From an uncultured Pseudomonadota bacterium (lineage in GTDB: Bacteria > Pseudomonadota > Gammaproteobacteria > Methylococcales > Methylomonadaceae): a DNA stretch of 64,000 nt. Made by a program: the position numbers and the translations under genes. The stretch spans positions 124,001 through 188,000 of the forward strand of contig CAIQDI010000033.1 of the NCBI GenBank assembly GCA_903870545.1. The letters are read 5' to 3'. Every line of letters begins with the position of its first letter. Positions within the stretch are counted from its first letter, which is position 1. Shown in pieces: positions 48,976 through 57,313 of this stretch. The notes below the pieces were generated by a model that saw only the letters and a program-made list of their open reading frames with translations, did not search any database and was not told where the DNA came from.

Positions 48976-49813
48976 CCGTCACGTCAAAACCTAGAAGTCG
49001 AATTTCTTGCGCGAAATGCTGCATTATTTCTACTGGCATTGTTTTTAAATCAATCGCTTCCGGCTGATGAGACGGTCGCGCCAATGTGTAAATTGTGACG
49101 TTTTCAATCGACGTAGTGGCGCGAATGGTGGTCAATAAATCTAAAAAACCGTCACGCTCAGAAGTTGATAAACCGCGCTGTTGATAATCGACCAAACAAA
49201 TTTGAATTTTCGTTAAGCAATGTTGCGACGCAAGCGTGATATTTTTCAAAACGGCTTCATTCGTTTGCGCGGAATGATTGACCCACATTCTGCCTTCGGG
49301 CGTTCCGCTGTCGAGTTTGAACCACACTTCGCCACCGTAATTATTCAACCATTTCAAACCCGTTTGAACCATCGGACGATGAATCAAACTGCCATTAGTA
49401 ATCAGCACAAAATGACTTTCGGGAAAAATACCCAATTCCGTCGCTAAATCACCAATAATTTTTATCGCTGCGTCAAACTCGCTCAAACTGGTCGGCTCAC
49501 CATTGCCCGCAATCGCAATATCTTTAATCACGCGCTGTTCGTTTGGCGCATTCATGCGCTCATAAAAATCCCCGTGCAAAACGTCATTCAAAAACAAACG
49601 TAATTCTTGCGCCAACAAATTCAAATCAATTTTTGGTGCCGTCCCGAGCTTTAATTCTGGCACTTGGCAATAAATACACCGCCAATTACAGGCGTTATTC
49701 GGATTGAAATTGATGCCAATCGATAATCCACCCGCGCGGCGTGAAAGAACCGGATAAACGTAAGTTAAGCCGGTGTCATTGCGATTATGATTCGTGATAG
49801 TGAGTTTAGGCAT
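48965..49813 (-). CDS. Radical SAM protein, unknown substrate
   Basis: 282 residues from the ATG at 49813, the start that gives the family-like MPKLTITNHNRND; an upstream in-frame start would add 14 hydrophobic residues. The cluster motif is CNWRCIYC (Cys42, 46, 49). The SAM-binding GNGEP motif is AGNGEPTSLSEF. No second Fe-S cluster domain is obvious. It converges with mobA, but a molybdenum-cofactor role is not supported because MoaA motifs are lacking. Confidence 0.8.
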   Translation of the reverse strand: MPKLTITNHNRNDTGLTYVYPVLSRRAGGLSIGINFNPNNACNWRCIYCQVPELKLGTAPKIDLNLLAQELRLFLNDVLHGDFYERMNAPNEQRVIKDIAIAGNGEPTSLSEFDAAIKIIGDLATELGIFPESHFVLITNGSLIHRPMVQTGLKWLNNYGGEVWFKLDSGTPEGRMWVNHSAQTNEAVLKNITLASQHCLTKIQICLVDYQQRGLSTSERDGFLDLLTTIRATTSIENVTIYTLARPSHQPEAIDLKTMPVEIMQHFAQEIRLLGFDVTVTE

Positions 49814-49879
49814 TTCGATAACTATTTGAATTAACAAGATGTTGAAGTATATCACACCGATAAGCGCGATTTTTTTGTG

Positions 49880-49888
49880 TGCTATAAT
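49880..49888 (+). promoter_or_regulatory. extended -10 promoter before the orphan membrane protein gene
   Basis: TGCTATAAT is a perfect TGn-extended -10 element 84 bases before the next start codon. No good -35 box is found at 16-18 bases, as is usual for extended -10 promoters. The gene has an AACGAGGA Shine-Dalgarno. Confidence 0.55.
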
Positions 49889-49971
49889 TCAGAGGTTGTA
49901 TGCAAGTTATTTACCTGTGTTTAACTAGAAACTTATAACTATAAAAATTAAAAAATTAACGAGGAAAAATC

Positions 49972-50724
49972 ATGTGTTGGAGTGGTGAAGCATCCGGCGT
50001 ACTCGCCGCCGTCGGCTTAGGAACGGCTTGTTACATTATTAAAAAAGGCGAATCAAAAGAGCTTTGGATTCCCTTAACGTATTTTTCGTTAATGGAATTG
50101 TTGCAAGCGTTCACTTACGTTTATATCGATTTATGTGACAATCCGAATAATCAGATATTGACGATGCTGGGATATTTACACGTCGCGTTTCAGCCGTTTT
50201 TTGTCAATATGGTGGCGATGTATTTCATTCCCGAAAGCGTAAAACTGAAAATTCGGACGGTGGTTTACACAATTAGCGCGGCAGGTTCGATTTTGATTTT
50301 GTTTAAAATGTATCCGTTCGCGTGGGCGGGACAATGTGTGATTGGCACTGAAGGTTTCTGTGGCCCGCATATTTGTTCCGTTTCGGGCGCGTGGCATATC
50401 GCGTGGCAAATGCCGTTGAATGGCTTGCTGTCGCATCCGGTCGAATGGTTGTTTAATTTCAATTGGGGCTTGCACGTTTTGGCGTATATTTTGGTGGCGT
50501 TTATTATGCCGACGATTTACGGTTCGTGGAAATTTGTGTTATTTCATTATTTTATGGGACCTTGGATTTCAGACATTACCACTGACGATCCGAATGAATA
50601 TGCGGCGGTGTGGTGTTTATTCTCGATTGCGTTGTGCGTGTCGGTGATTAAATCGCCGGTGCGAAAATATCTGCACGTCACGAGCTGGCCTTTTTATAAA
50701 AAAACAATTGGCGATTCGTTGTAA
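49972..50724 (+). CDS. Multi-spanning membrane protein of unknown function (DUF5765-like)
   Basis: 250 residues with about seven hydrophobic segments. Unusual invariants-to-be are the N-terminal MCWSGEASGVLAAVGLG, several cysteines in a loop (GQCVIGTEGFCGPHICSVSG) and an aromatic-rich C-terminal half (HYFMGPWISDITTDDPNEY). I associate the MCWS start with a small uncharacterised family (DUF5765) but cannot verify it. It is monocistronic, with its own promoter and terminator, which argues for a self-contained role. Confidence 0.6.
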   Translation: MCWSGEASGVLAAVGLGTACYIIKKGESKELWIPLTYFSLMELLQAFTYVYIDLCDNPNNQILTMLGYLHVAFQPFFVNMVAMYFIPESVKLKIRTVVYTISAAGSILILFKMYPFAWAGQCVIGTEGFCGPHICSVSGAWHIAWQMPLNGLLSHPVEWLFNFNWGLHVLAYILVAFIMPTIYGSWKFVLFHYFMGPWISDITTDDPNEYAAVWCLFSIALCVSVIKSPVRKYLHVTSWPFYKKTIGDSL

Positions 50725-50745
50725 TTATTGCTGAATTTGGCTCAC

Positions 50746-50776
50746 AAAAAAGCCCGTAAAATAACGGGCTTTTTTT
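50746..50776. terminator. bidirectional terminator between the membrane protein gene and ubiB
   Basis: AGCCCGT (50751-50757) pairs with ACGGGCT (50764-50770), flanked by an A-run on the left and a T-run on the right. It therefore terminates both the rightward membrane protein gene and the leftward... incoming transcripts on the opposite strand, including ubiB, which ends at 50799. Confidence 0.88.
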
Positions 50777-50798
50777 ATGTCAGGCGAAAACGTTTATT

Positions 50799-52346
50799 TT
50801 ATCGAAACCAAATCGCGCCACACACCATCAACGCGCCCATTAAAATCGCCCACAGTTGACTGCGCTGTTGCTGCGCCATTTGTTGACGCAATAACGCAAA
50901 TTCACGTTGTTGATTTTCTGCTCGTCGTTCGGCGTGCGCCGCATTATCGAGAGCTTTATAAAGCAAGGTCGGAATTTCAGGGAATTGGTCGGCGAAATCA
51001 GGAATTTGTTTAATCAGTTTTTTGATTTTAGCTTTCGGGCTTAATCGTTCTTGAAACCAATTTTCTAAAAATGGTTTCGCTGTTTGCCATAAATCTAAAT
51101 CGGGATACAGTTGCCGCCCCAATCCTTCGATATTCAACAGCGTTTTTTGCAATAAAACCAGTTGCGGTTGAACGTGCATATCAAACCTCCGCGCCGTGTT
51201 AAATAGCCCCAGCAAAACTTGCCCAAACGAAATGTCTTTCAACGGTTTTTCAAAAATAGGTTCACACACGCTGCGAATCGCCGCCTCAAATTCTTCAATT
51301 CGAACCGAACTCGACACCCAGCCGGATTCAATGTGCATTTCCGCCACACGGCGATAATCCCGATTGAAAAACGCCAGAAAATTCTCCGCTAAATAACGCT
51401 GATCCGACGGCGACAACGTGCCAACAATACCAAAATCCACCGCAATATATTTATTCGGTATTTCGACAAAAATGTTACCCGGGTGCATATCGGCATGAAA
51501 AAAATTATCGCGGAAAACTTGGGTGAAAAAGATTTCCACGCCGCGTTCAGCAAGACTTTTAAAATCTGCGCCCGCCGCTTTCAATTGAGCAATTTCACCG
51601 ACTGGAATGCCGTAAATTCGTTCCATGACCAAAATGTTTTTGCGAGTGAATTCCCAATGAATTTCGGGAACGTACAAAATTTCAGATTTTTCAAAATTCC
51701 GGCGCAACTTTGCGCCATTCGCTCCTTCGCGCATTAAATCCAATTCGTCCAGTGTGGTTCGTTCAAATTCTGCGACGATTTCTGTGCCGCGCAATCGCTT
51801 ACCGTCTGCCCAAAAACGTTCCGCAAATCGCGCCAATTCGTACAACAACGCAATATCCGATTTAATGCGTGGCGCGATATTCGGGCGCACTACTTTGACC
51901 ACCACATCTTCGCCGCTGTGTAATTTTGCGGTGTGAACTTGTGCGACAGATGCCGACGCTAAAGGCACGACATCGAATTCAGCAAACGCTTCGCCAATCG
52001 GCATGCCCAACGCTTGTTCAACAATACTAATCGCTAATTCACCACAAAACGGCGGCACGCGATCCTGCAATTTCACCAATTCGTCCGCAATATCGTCCGG
52101 CAACAAATCTTTCCGGGTCGAAAGAGCTTGCCCAAATTTAACGTAAATCGGCCCCAAATCTTCCAACGTGTGCCGAATCCGCACGCCGCGCGTATCGGCA
52201 TTATTTTTAAATCGGGCGTACGGCGAAAAAATCGCCAGATAACGAATCGGACGCATAAACGGCGTTTGTAAAACAAGCTCATCCAAACCGTGGCGAATTA
52301 ACACCCAATAAATGTGAAATAAACGAAAGATGATTTTTAGGCGCAT
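50799..52346 (-). CDS. ubiB: Ubiquinone biosynthesis ATPase/kinase-like protein UbiB
   Basis: 515 residues from the ATG at 52346, giving [20 protein letters not shown] as in other UbiB proteins. A longer frame from a TTG inside the upstream hairpin was rejected. The kinase-like features are the KxGQ motif [16 protein letters not shown], the Ala-rich loop [22 protein letters not shown] and [10 protein letters not shown]-terminal membrane helix ([17 protein letters not shown]) anchors it. UbiB supports ubiquinone synthesis and lipid extraction. The Shine-Dalgarno is poor. Confidence 0.92.
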   Translation of the reverse strand: MRLKIIFRLFHIYWVLIRHGLDELVLQTPFMRPIRYLAIFSPYARFKNNADTRGVRIRHTLEDLGPIYVKFGQALSTRKDLLPDDIADELVKLQDRVPPFCGELAISIVEQALGMPIGEAFAEFDVVPLASASVAQVHTAKLHSGEDVVVKVVRPNIAPRIKSDIALLYELARFAERFWADGKRLRGTEIVAEFERTTLDELDLMREGANGAKLRRNFEKSEILYVPEIHWEFTRKNILVMERIYGIPVGEIAQLKAAGADFKSLAERGVEIFFTQVFRDNFFHADMHPGNIFVEIPNKYIAVDFGIVGTLSPSDQRYLAENFLAFFNRDYRRVAEMHIESGWVSSSVRIEEFEAAIRSVCEPIFEKPLKDISFGQVLLGLFNTARRFDMHVQPQLVLLQKTLLNIEGLGRQLYPDLDLWQTAKPFLENWFQERLSPKAKIKKLIKQIPDFADQFPEIPTLLYKALDNAAHAERRAENQQREFALLRQQMAQQQRSQLWAILMGALMVCGAIWFR

Positions 52347-52366
52347 TTTAGAAGATTCAAAAGGTT

Positions 52367-52427
52367 TAAAAAGAAAAAACCAAGGTTTGCACTCCAAATC
52401 AAATTAGTGGAGTACAAACCTTGGTTT
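52367..52427 (-). terminator. long rho-independent terminator behind the AIM24 gene
   Basis: On the minus strand a 19-base inverted repeat (arms 52409-52427 and 52377-52395, one mismatch, 13-base loop), containing AAACCAAGGTTTG, is followed by a T-rich tail TTTTTTCTTTTT. It closes the TerB-AIM24 unit. Only about 20 bases remain between its tail and the ubiB start, so ubiB must use readthrough or a promoter inside the hairpin. Confidence 0.82.
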
Positions 52428-52442
52428 GTATATTTACTAACG

Positions 52443-53267
52443 TTAGTGTGTGTTGGTTCCGGCTGAACCATTGTTGTGGCTGATATTTGACACGCCGTAA
52501 GGTTGTTTCATTTTATCGTAAACACCTTGCGTCGGAGCCAACCAAACCATGCCCGGGCCGGTGAATGTTTGTAATAATAATTCGCCGCTGGTCACGGATT
52601 GAAAAAACGTTTTGCCTGATTTTTCGGCTTGAAAACTCACGCTCGCCGTGCGAACAAAAGCGAAATTGCCATCGACGGATAATTTTTCGCCCGCCGCTAA
52701 TTCATACACCATCAATTCGGCGACCGGAACGGGTGACACTAAAACGACAATGCCGGTGCCACTGGCTTGCGTTTGGAAAAAACCTTCGCCGCCGAACAAC
52801 GCGCTGGAAATGTTATTTTGCAATTTTGCGCTGACTTCGATGCCGCCCGACGCGCAATAAAACGAACTTTTGTCAAAAATCAGCCCGTCGTTTTCGATGT
52901 TGAACAACAAATAATGCCCAAAAGTAGGTTCTAAAAAGACTTCGCCGCTGCCTTTAATTCGCGATTGAAACAACGATTCGCCGCTTAAAAATTTTCGCAT
53001 CAACCCTTTTGCAATACCGCCGGTGCTGGATTCAAGCTGCAAATGCCCTTTCATGAAATACAACGCACTCGGTTCCAACAACAACTCGCCATTCGTCAAG
53101 GTGACGCGCACCATTTTCAAATGAATGTTGGCTTGATTGGCGAAAAAAATCTTTTCTGCCACATTCAAATCATCGGAACCGAGCAGCTTTTCATAACGCA
53201 CGACATCGAACACTGCGCCCGCAATTTGTTCGGTTTCAATAACGGTAAAATTGTCCGTGCCGCTCAT
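52443..53267 (-). CDS. AIM24-family protein
   Basis: 274 residues. The whole chain is made of beta-rich AIM24 repeats with glycine turns (SGESLFQSRIKGSGEVFLEP, GGEGFFQTQASGTGIVVL, SGKTFFQSVTSGELLLQTF, GPGMVWLAP). AIM24 proteins form a double-psi-like beta prism of unknown biochemical role, often linked with phage-shock or tellurite-type genes. It starts two bases after the TerB-like gene and is closed by a strong terminator. Cytoplasmic; no signal peptide. Confidence 0.82.
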   Translation of the reverse strand: MSGTDNFTVIETEQIAGAVFDVVRYEKLLGSDDLNVAEKIFFANQANIHLKMVRVTLTNGELLLEPSALYFMKGHLQLESSTGGIAKGLMRKFLSGESLFQSRIKGSGEVFLEPTFGHYLLFNIENDGLIFDKSSFYCASGGIEVSAKLQNNISSALFGGEGFFQTQASGTGIVVLVSPVPVAELMVYELAAGEKLSVDGNFAFVRTASVSFQAEKSGKTFFQSVTSGELLLQTFTGPGMVWLAPTQGVYDKMKQPYGVSNISHNNGSAGTNTH

Positions 53268-53269
53268 CG

Positions 53270-53722
53270 TTATAAACCGAATTCAGCAGGATTTAACGCC
53301 AATTCTTTGGCAATTTTCGCCGCAACCACTTGTTCTTGTGCGTCAAAATCACCGTCCGACGACGCAATCGCAATCATCATCCGAATCAACAAACGTCCCG
53401 CTTCAGCGTTGGTTTTCATTTTTCCTAATGCCAAATATGCTTTCGCTTCGCCGATGTCTTTATCGAATTCAATTTGTCCGACAAAATCTTGAAAGGCTTT
53501 AATTACGTCGCTCGTGGTGAAAATAGAGAGCGCGTCGTGCGTTTCAATGAACTTAATCATTTTTTGTTTTTCTTCGGAAGAAATTTTACCGTCCGCCATC
53601 GCAATTAACGCTGAACCCGCCATTGCCGCTTCTAAAAACTCTTTGTTTTTAAACTTTAAAACTTGGGTTTTGAGTTCGTTAGCTTTCGTTTTTACGTCGT
53701 TTAAAAAATCACTGAAATTCAT
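53270..53722 (-). CDS. TerB-like protein
   Basis: 150 residues, all-helical. AGSALIAMADGKISSEEKQKM and IMIAIASSDGDFDAQEQVVA-type repeats (here RMMIAIASSDGDFDAQEQ) each contain the acidic metal-binding loop typical of TerB. TerB proteins occur in tellurite-resistance and stress systems together with TerD and AIM24 proteins. A good AAAGGTG ribosome site precedes the ATG. It forms a two-gene unit with AIM24; no ter kinase or terC is near. Confidence 0.82.
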   Translation of the reverse strand: MNFSDFLNDVKTKANELKTQVLKFKNKEFLEAAMAGSALIAMADGKISSEEKQKMIKFIETHDALSIFTTSDVIKAFQDFVGQIEFDKDIGEAKAYLALGKMKTNAEAGRLLIRMMIAIASSDGDFDAQEQVVAAKIAKELALNPAEFGL

Positions 53723-53807
53723 AAATCACCTTTGTTTTGAAAAAGAATAGAAAGAAATTCGTACCGCATCGCATTGTACCGTGAAATGTGGTTGTTCAAT
53801 TGCAAAA

Positions 53808-54656
53808 TCACTGTCGGCTGCGTACTAACCGAACGTGGTTTTTATTGGTTTTGAGATTTAACGTTGCGTTACCGTTGCTGAAATCGACAATCCACGCAGA
53901 ATCATATTTGGGGGTTTCCGACCAAAATTTTGTGCTTTTTTGATTATCTATCGAAAAAATACCAGATTCTGCATCAACCAATGTTTTCAGTTCGTCACTT
54001 GTTGGAACTCCCCAGTCATAGTGTCCCGCATAATTATCTTTTCTGGCTTCACTTATCGCCTGTTCCCACGTCGAAGTTTTAGCCGTTCCAGTAATTTTTT
54101 GATTCCAACTTTGCCCAACGGCGAAACGTTGCCATTGCAAACCCGTTTCGTTATCCGTTGCGATTCCATTTTTAACCGTGAATTTGCTGGCTGGTTTTAG
54201 TTGTTGAATTTCAGGCGACTCAACAACCGCTACATTTTCACCACGCAAACACGAAAAAACATCTTTCACATCGACATAAATAAAATAAAAAACGGGCGTG
54301 TCGAAAAGTAGAATCTCATCGTAACGGATTTGTGTTTGTTCGCAGGTTTGAGCGCAATTGGTTTCGTCTAACGTGATGCAATACGTCACAGGAATTTCAA
54401 CGTTATCGCCGTTTTTGTAAATGCCATCGACAATGAATTCATAAAAATGCGCGAAAAAATCATCAAAGTTGTTTCGGTCAAAATCTAAATCTGAAATGGC
54501 GGCGGATTCGTCGATGGGTTTGAAAGTTTGAATGTTTCGCGCGGCAAAGAATTTTTCCACCGTCGGCAAAATCAATTCACGTTCAATTTTTTCGACATTT
54601 TTAACGCCAAAATAGCCCACAAACTGACTTTTTGCTTTTGAGTTTGTTTCAATCAT
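53808..54656 (-). CDS. Two-domain protein with C-terminal DUF1566 (Lcl-like) domain
   Basis: 282 residues from the ATG at 54656, which overlaps the stop of the antitoxin gene as TGATG. Residues 1-160 are an unrecognised acidic alpha/beta domain with Cys98/Cys102-type pairs (DETNCAQTCEQTQ). Residues 166-282 are a DUF1566/Lcl C-terminal domain: NGIATDNETGLQWQRFAVG, DWGVPTSDELKTLVD, KFWSETP and the closing NHVRLVRSRQ. No signal peptide is present, although DUF1566 is often extracytoplasmic. Last gene of the defence operon. Function unknown; possibly an effector or sensor. Confidence 0.6.
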   Translation of the reverse strand: MIETNSKAKSQFVGYFGVKNVEKIERELILPTVEKFFAARNIQTFKPIDESAAISDLDFDRNNFDDFFAHFYEFIVDGIYKNGDNVEIPVTYCITLDETNCAQTCEQTQIRYDEILLFDTPVFYFIYVDVKDVFSCLRGENVAVVESPEIQQLKPASKFTVKNGIATDNETGLQWQRFAVGQSWNQKITGTAKTSTWEQAISEARKDNYAGHYDWGVPTSDELKTLVDAESGIFSIDNQKSTKFWSETPKYDSAWIVDFSNGNATLNLKTNKNHVRLVRSRQ

Positions 54657-54919
54657 CAAACAGGTTGCGTGAGTTTTAATTCTTTACGGAGTAAATCATT
54701 GATTAACACTTCTAAAATTTTGCGATTTGAACCATATTTTTTGTTGATGCAATCCAAAATATCACCGTGAATTTTGACAGGTTCAGGTTCTAAACAACCT
54801 TCTCTGAATTCATTCATGCAAGTATCTGTGATTAAGCCTGAAGCATGAAAATCACTCATAGTTTCATAAATGCCTTCAAGTATCTTGCTGTTATTTTTTA
54901 TTTTAATTTTCTTCGTCAT
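54656..54919 (-). CDS. Antitoxin of the RelE-family module (HigA/XRE-like N terminus)
   Basis: 87 residues. The first half (ILEGIYETMSDFHASGLITD followed by CMNEFREGCL) matches the N-terminal region of XRE-type antitoxins that follow RelE/HigB toxins. The second half (DILDCINKKYGSNRKILEVL and onward) is helical and basic and may be the DNA-binding part, though a standard helix-turn-helix was not recognised. It overlaps the toxin gene by 17 bases, and toxin-first order is typical for this family. Confidence 0.68.
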   Translation of the reverse strand: MTKKIKIKNNSKILEGIYETMSDFHASGLITDTCMNEFREGCLEPEPVKIHGDILDCINKKYGSNRKILEVLINDLLRKELKLTQPV

Positions 54920-55298
54920 GGTTAATCTCCTTTAAATCATTTCTTGTTAAAGCCGTATCAAGCATTGCATCTGAAAAACCTAGCATCGTTTTGGCGTATT
55001 CTTTTAATAATTTGAGTTCACTTTTATCGATATTTTCACGTTGTTTTTTCTCAAAGCCAAACATAAAAAACCAACGGTCATTTTTGTTTGTGGCAATCAA
55101 TGTTCGTACACTGCCACTTTTGCCACGATTGGGTAACGCAACACGTTTTTTAAAAACACCGCCACCTAAATCGGCATCAATTAAACCACGTTCCATTTCT
55201 TCAACCGCGTTGAGTAATAACGCATCGGTTAATTCTGTTTTTTCTAGCCAATTTGAAAAATAACGGGTTTTGAAAATGCGTTTGTTTGTTTCAATCAT
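54903..55298 (-). CDS. RelE-family toxin (PF06296 type)
   Basis: 131 residues. RIFKTRYFSNWLEKTELTDA, the strongly conserved EMERGLIDADLGGGVFKKRV followed by GKSGSVRTL, and WFFMFGFEKKQRENIDKSEL are the signature of this RelE/HigB-like mRNA-interferase group. The ATG overlaps the nuclease stop by eight bases and its stop lies inside the antitoxin gene. Its first 15 coding bases are identical to those of the DUF1566 gene two genes on. Embedded in the restriction operon, so an addiction or abortive role is inferred. Confidence 0.8.
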   Translation of the reverse strand: MIETNKRIFKTRYFSNWLEKTELTDALLLNAVEEMERGLIDADLGGGVFKKRVALPNRGKSGSVRTLIATNKNDRWFFMFGFEKKQRENIDKSELKLLKEYAKTMLGFSDAMLDTALTRNDLKEINHDEEN

Positions 55299-56634
55299 GG
55301 GTTAGGTAGATTTGTTGCGTTTCTAAAAAATTGGCAGTGATTACATCCAATTTATTATGCTGAAAACGTGTGTGAAGTTGTTTAATATCTATAAAACTAT
55401 TGCCGAACCTAGGAATGACAAAGCAGCTACTGACTTCGTTATTAACATTTAATTTTTTCAAAGAAAATTCATAACAAAGTTGTTTCGTAATATCTAACTG
55501 CATTTTTTTATTGCTCCGAATAAAACAGTCAATCAATACATATTTCCAGTCATATACACTTACACTAAAAATATCATTATCTTCAGAAACTAAATCAGGA
55601 CGCATCCAACGTTTTTTACCACGAAATTCAATAAAAAACGGGTCAGCAAAATCTTCTTTTTTGTAAATTGGAAAATAGCCCGCCGATTTGGCATTTGCAA
55701 TGCGTTGACCATTGAAAATGATATTTGTATCGGCATAAATAATTCTCTTGAAATCAGTGTAAAAAAAGAAAGTGCTACACATATCCTCCCAAACCGACGA
55801 AAAATTACTAATTCCCCAAAACGTGCCGTCTTCGTGCGGGTTGTCCATGTCCAACTCGCCATAAAGAAACGTTTCAATCGCATCGTAAAGTCGCCAATAA
55901 TCTTCGTCTTTGTACGCGGTGCGTTTGTCGATGTCGTCTAAAACCCCTTTGAGCGTGCGAATCGTGGTTTCAAAGGTTTCTTCGTTAAACAACGATTCTT
56001 CATGACTTAAATGTTGTTCGCTGAAACGATGCGCCAATTCTTGCACACGCGGTTCGATGTCGTGCGCCAATTCGTTTTGCAATTCCGACACAATGAAACA
56101 AAACAAATCAATCAGCGTCGTCGATTCATAGCGCAACGTTTGGCGCGGTAAATCCATTTCGTCGATGTAAATCACGTCTTTCGACAAATAAATCGCTCTG
56201 TCCAAATAGCGGTCAATTTTGGAATAATCGACTTTTTCATCTGCGCCAATACGCCGTTCCATTTGGTCTAACGCCAAATCACGATAAACGTCTAACAAAT
56301 TTTCGATTAACGCGATTTTGCTATAAAGCACCACGTCGTTATCTTCTTTGTTTTTGAAACGATAACCGTCTTTTTCTTTTTGGATTTGATCTTTGCCGTT
56401 GGAACGAGTGTCTAAAATATCGCGTGTGCTGTCGCGTTCAAACTTTTGAAACGTGCGGTACATTTTGAAAAATAAATTTTTCGTGGCATCAAAATCATTT
56501 TCGGGAAAATCATCAAACCCGTGCGGCAAACGAAATTCCAACTCGTTATTCGCGCCACGCCGAATGCCGACAAACGAATTTGTACTTTCAGAATCGCAGC
56601 GTTTGGTGAGTTTTAGCGTTTTGAAATTAAACAT
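55291..56634 (-). CDS. LlaJI/McrC-like PD-(D/E)xK restriction nuclease subunit
   Basis: 447 residues. A long helical region (45-260) precedes a C-terminal nuclease core: Glu283 in SVWEDMCSTFF, Asp347 in WMRPDLV, Asp362/Lys364 in VYDWKY and the trailing KQLCYE at 384-389, a good PD-(D/E)xK arrangement. It most resembles the LlaJI endonuclease family, whose partner is an McrB-like GTPase, exactly as here. The start lies three bases after the membrane-protein gene and the stop inside the toxin gene. No LlaJI methyltransferases are adjacent, so a modification-dependent (type IV) mode is possible. Confidence 0.72.
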   Translation of the reverse strand: MFNFKTLKLTKRCDSESTNSFVGIRRGANNELEFRLPHGFDDFPENDFDATKNLFFKMYRTFQKFERDSTRDILDTRSNGKDQIQKEKDGYRFKNKEDNDVVLYSKIALIENLLDVYRDLALDQMERRIGADEKVDYSKIDRYLDRAIYLSKDVIYIDEMDLPRQTLRYESTTLIDLFCFIVSELQNELAHDIEPRVQELAHRFSEQHLSHEESLFNEETFETTIRTLKGVLDDIDKRTAYKDEDYWRLYDAIETFLYGELDMDNPHEDGTFWGISNFSSVWEDMCSTFFFYTDFKRIIYADTNIIFNGQRIANAKSAGYFPIYKKEDFADPFFIEFRGKKRWMRPDLVSEDNDIFSVSVYDWKYVLIDCFIRSNKKMQLDITKQLCYEFSLKKLNVNNEVSSCFVIPRFGNSFIDIKQLHTRFQHNKLDVITANFLETQQIYLTHD

Positions 56635-56637
56635 GAA

Positions 56638-57303
56638 TTACGGTTGTTTGTCTGTTGGAGTCGCAGTTGAAATCGGATGAAATTCAGATAATTTAAAGCC
56701 ACAATGGTGCGTCATGATTTTCACAACGTGTTTGAAACGCGCCTCGCTGTCCATTGTTTCATCAGAATTCGATTGAAAACAACGCAACATATTGGCTTCA
56801 GCATCAACACCTACGCCCATTGTGGTAAATTTCGTTTTTTTCGTCCCTGTGGCATCCACGCAAGCATATTCTGTTTCAGTAATCATCGCCGGCAGGGGCT
56901 TTTTAAATTGTTCTATATTTTTCGCTTTTGAAATCGTTCCCGTGTGTTTTGCGAGGGTTCGCACATTTTCAAAACTGGCGCAGGGACTATTTCCAGCCAG
57001 CATTTCTTGTGGATTACCTGCACTTTTGTCCAACATTTCCAGACTAACTTCATCTATTTCAAACACCGAAACAGTAGGTTGCACTTCCTCTTTCTTGTCA
57101 TTAGCAGATTTATCGGCGGATTGAACTGCAGCGGCTGTGACAGTTTCAATTTTTTCAAGGTGTACAACATCAAGGCTATCGGGGCTTTCGTTTATTGAAT
57201 CGTATTCAACGAAAATAATCACAATCGGCAGCACAAGAATCGTGATTTGCGCCAATAACACACCGTTTTTTCTAAAAAACTTTACAATTTTTTCTGAAAG
57301 CAT
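56638..57303 (-). CDS. Membrane-anchored four-cysteine protein inside the restriction operon, unknown function
   Basis: 221 residues; not recognised. The N terminus is basic (SEKIVKFFRKNG), residues 15-32 are one hydrophobic helix, and by the positive-inside rule the remaining 189 residues should be periplasmic. A low-complexity acidic linker (33-90) is followed by a compact region with Cys108, 148, 175 and 201, an even number that suits two disulfides. The gene is 10 bases behind the McrB-like gene and 3 before the nuclease, so it is an integral member of the operon. The role is unknown. Confidence 0.7.
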   Translation of the reverse strand: MLSEKIVKFFRKNGVLLAQITILVLPIVIIFVEYDSINESPDSLDVVHLEKIETVTAAAVQSADKSANDKKEEVQPTVSVFEIDEVSLEMLDKSAGNPQEMLAGNSPCASFENVRTLAKHTGTISKAKNIEQFKKPLPAMITETEYACVDATGTKKTKFTTMGVGVDAEANMLRCFQSNSDETMDSEARFKHVVKIMTHHCGFKLSEFHPISTATPTDKQP

Positions 57304-57313
57304 GTGTTTGTCC

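Noticed and set aside
52347-52397. Longer UbiB from a TTG
   Set aside because: The TTG lies in the terminator hairpin and the extra residues do not match UbiB; MRLK at 52346 does.
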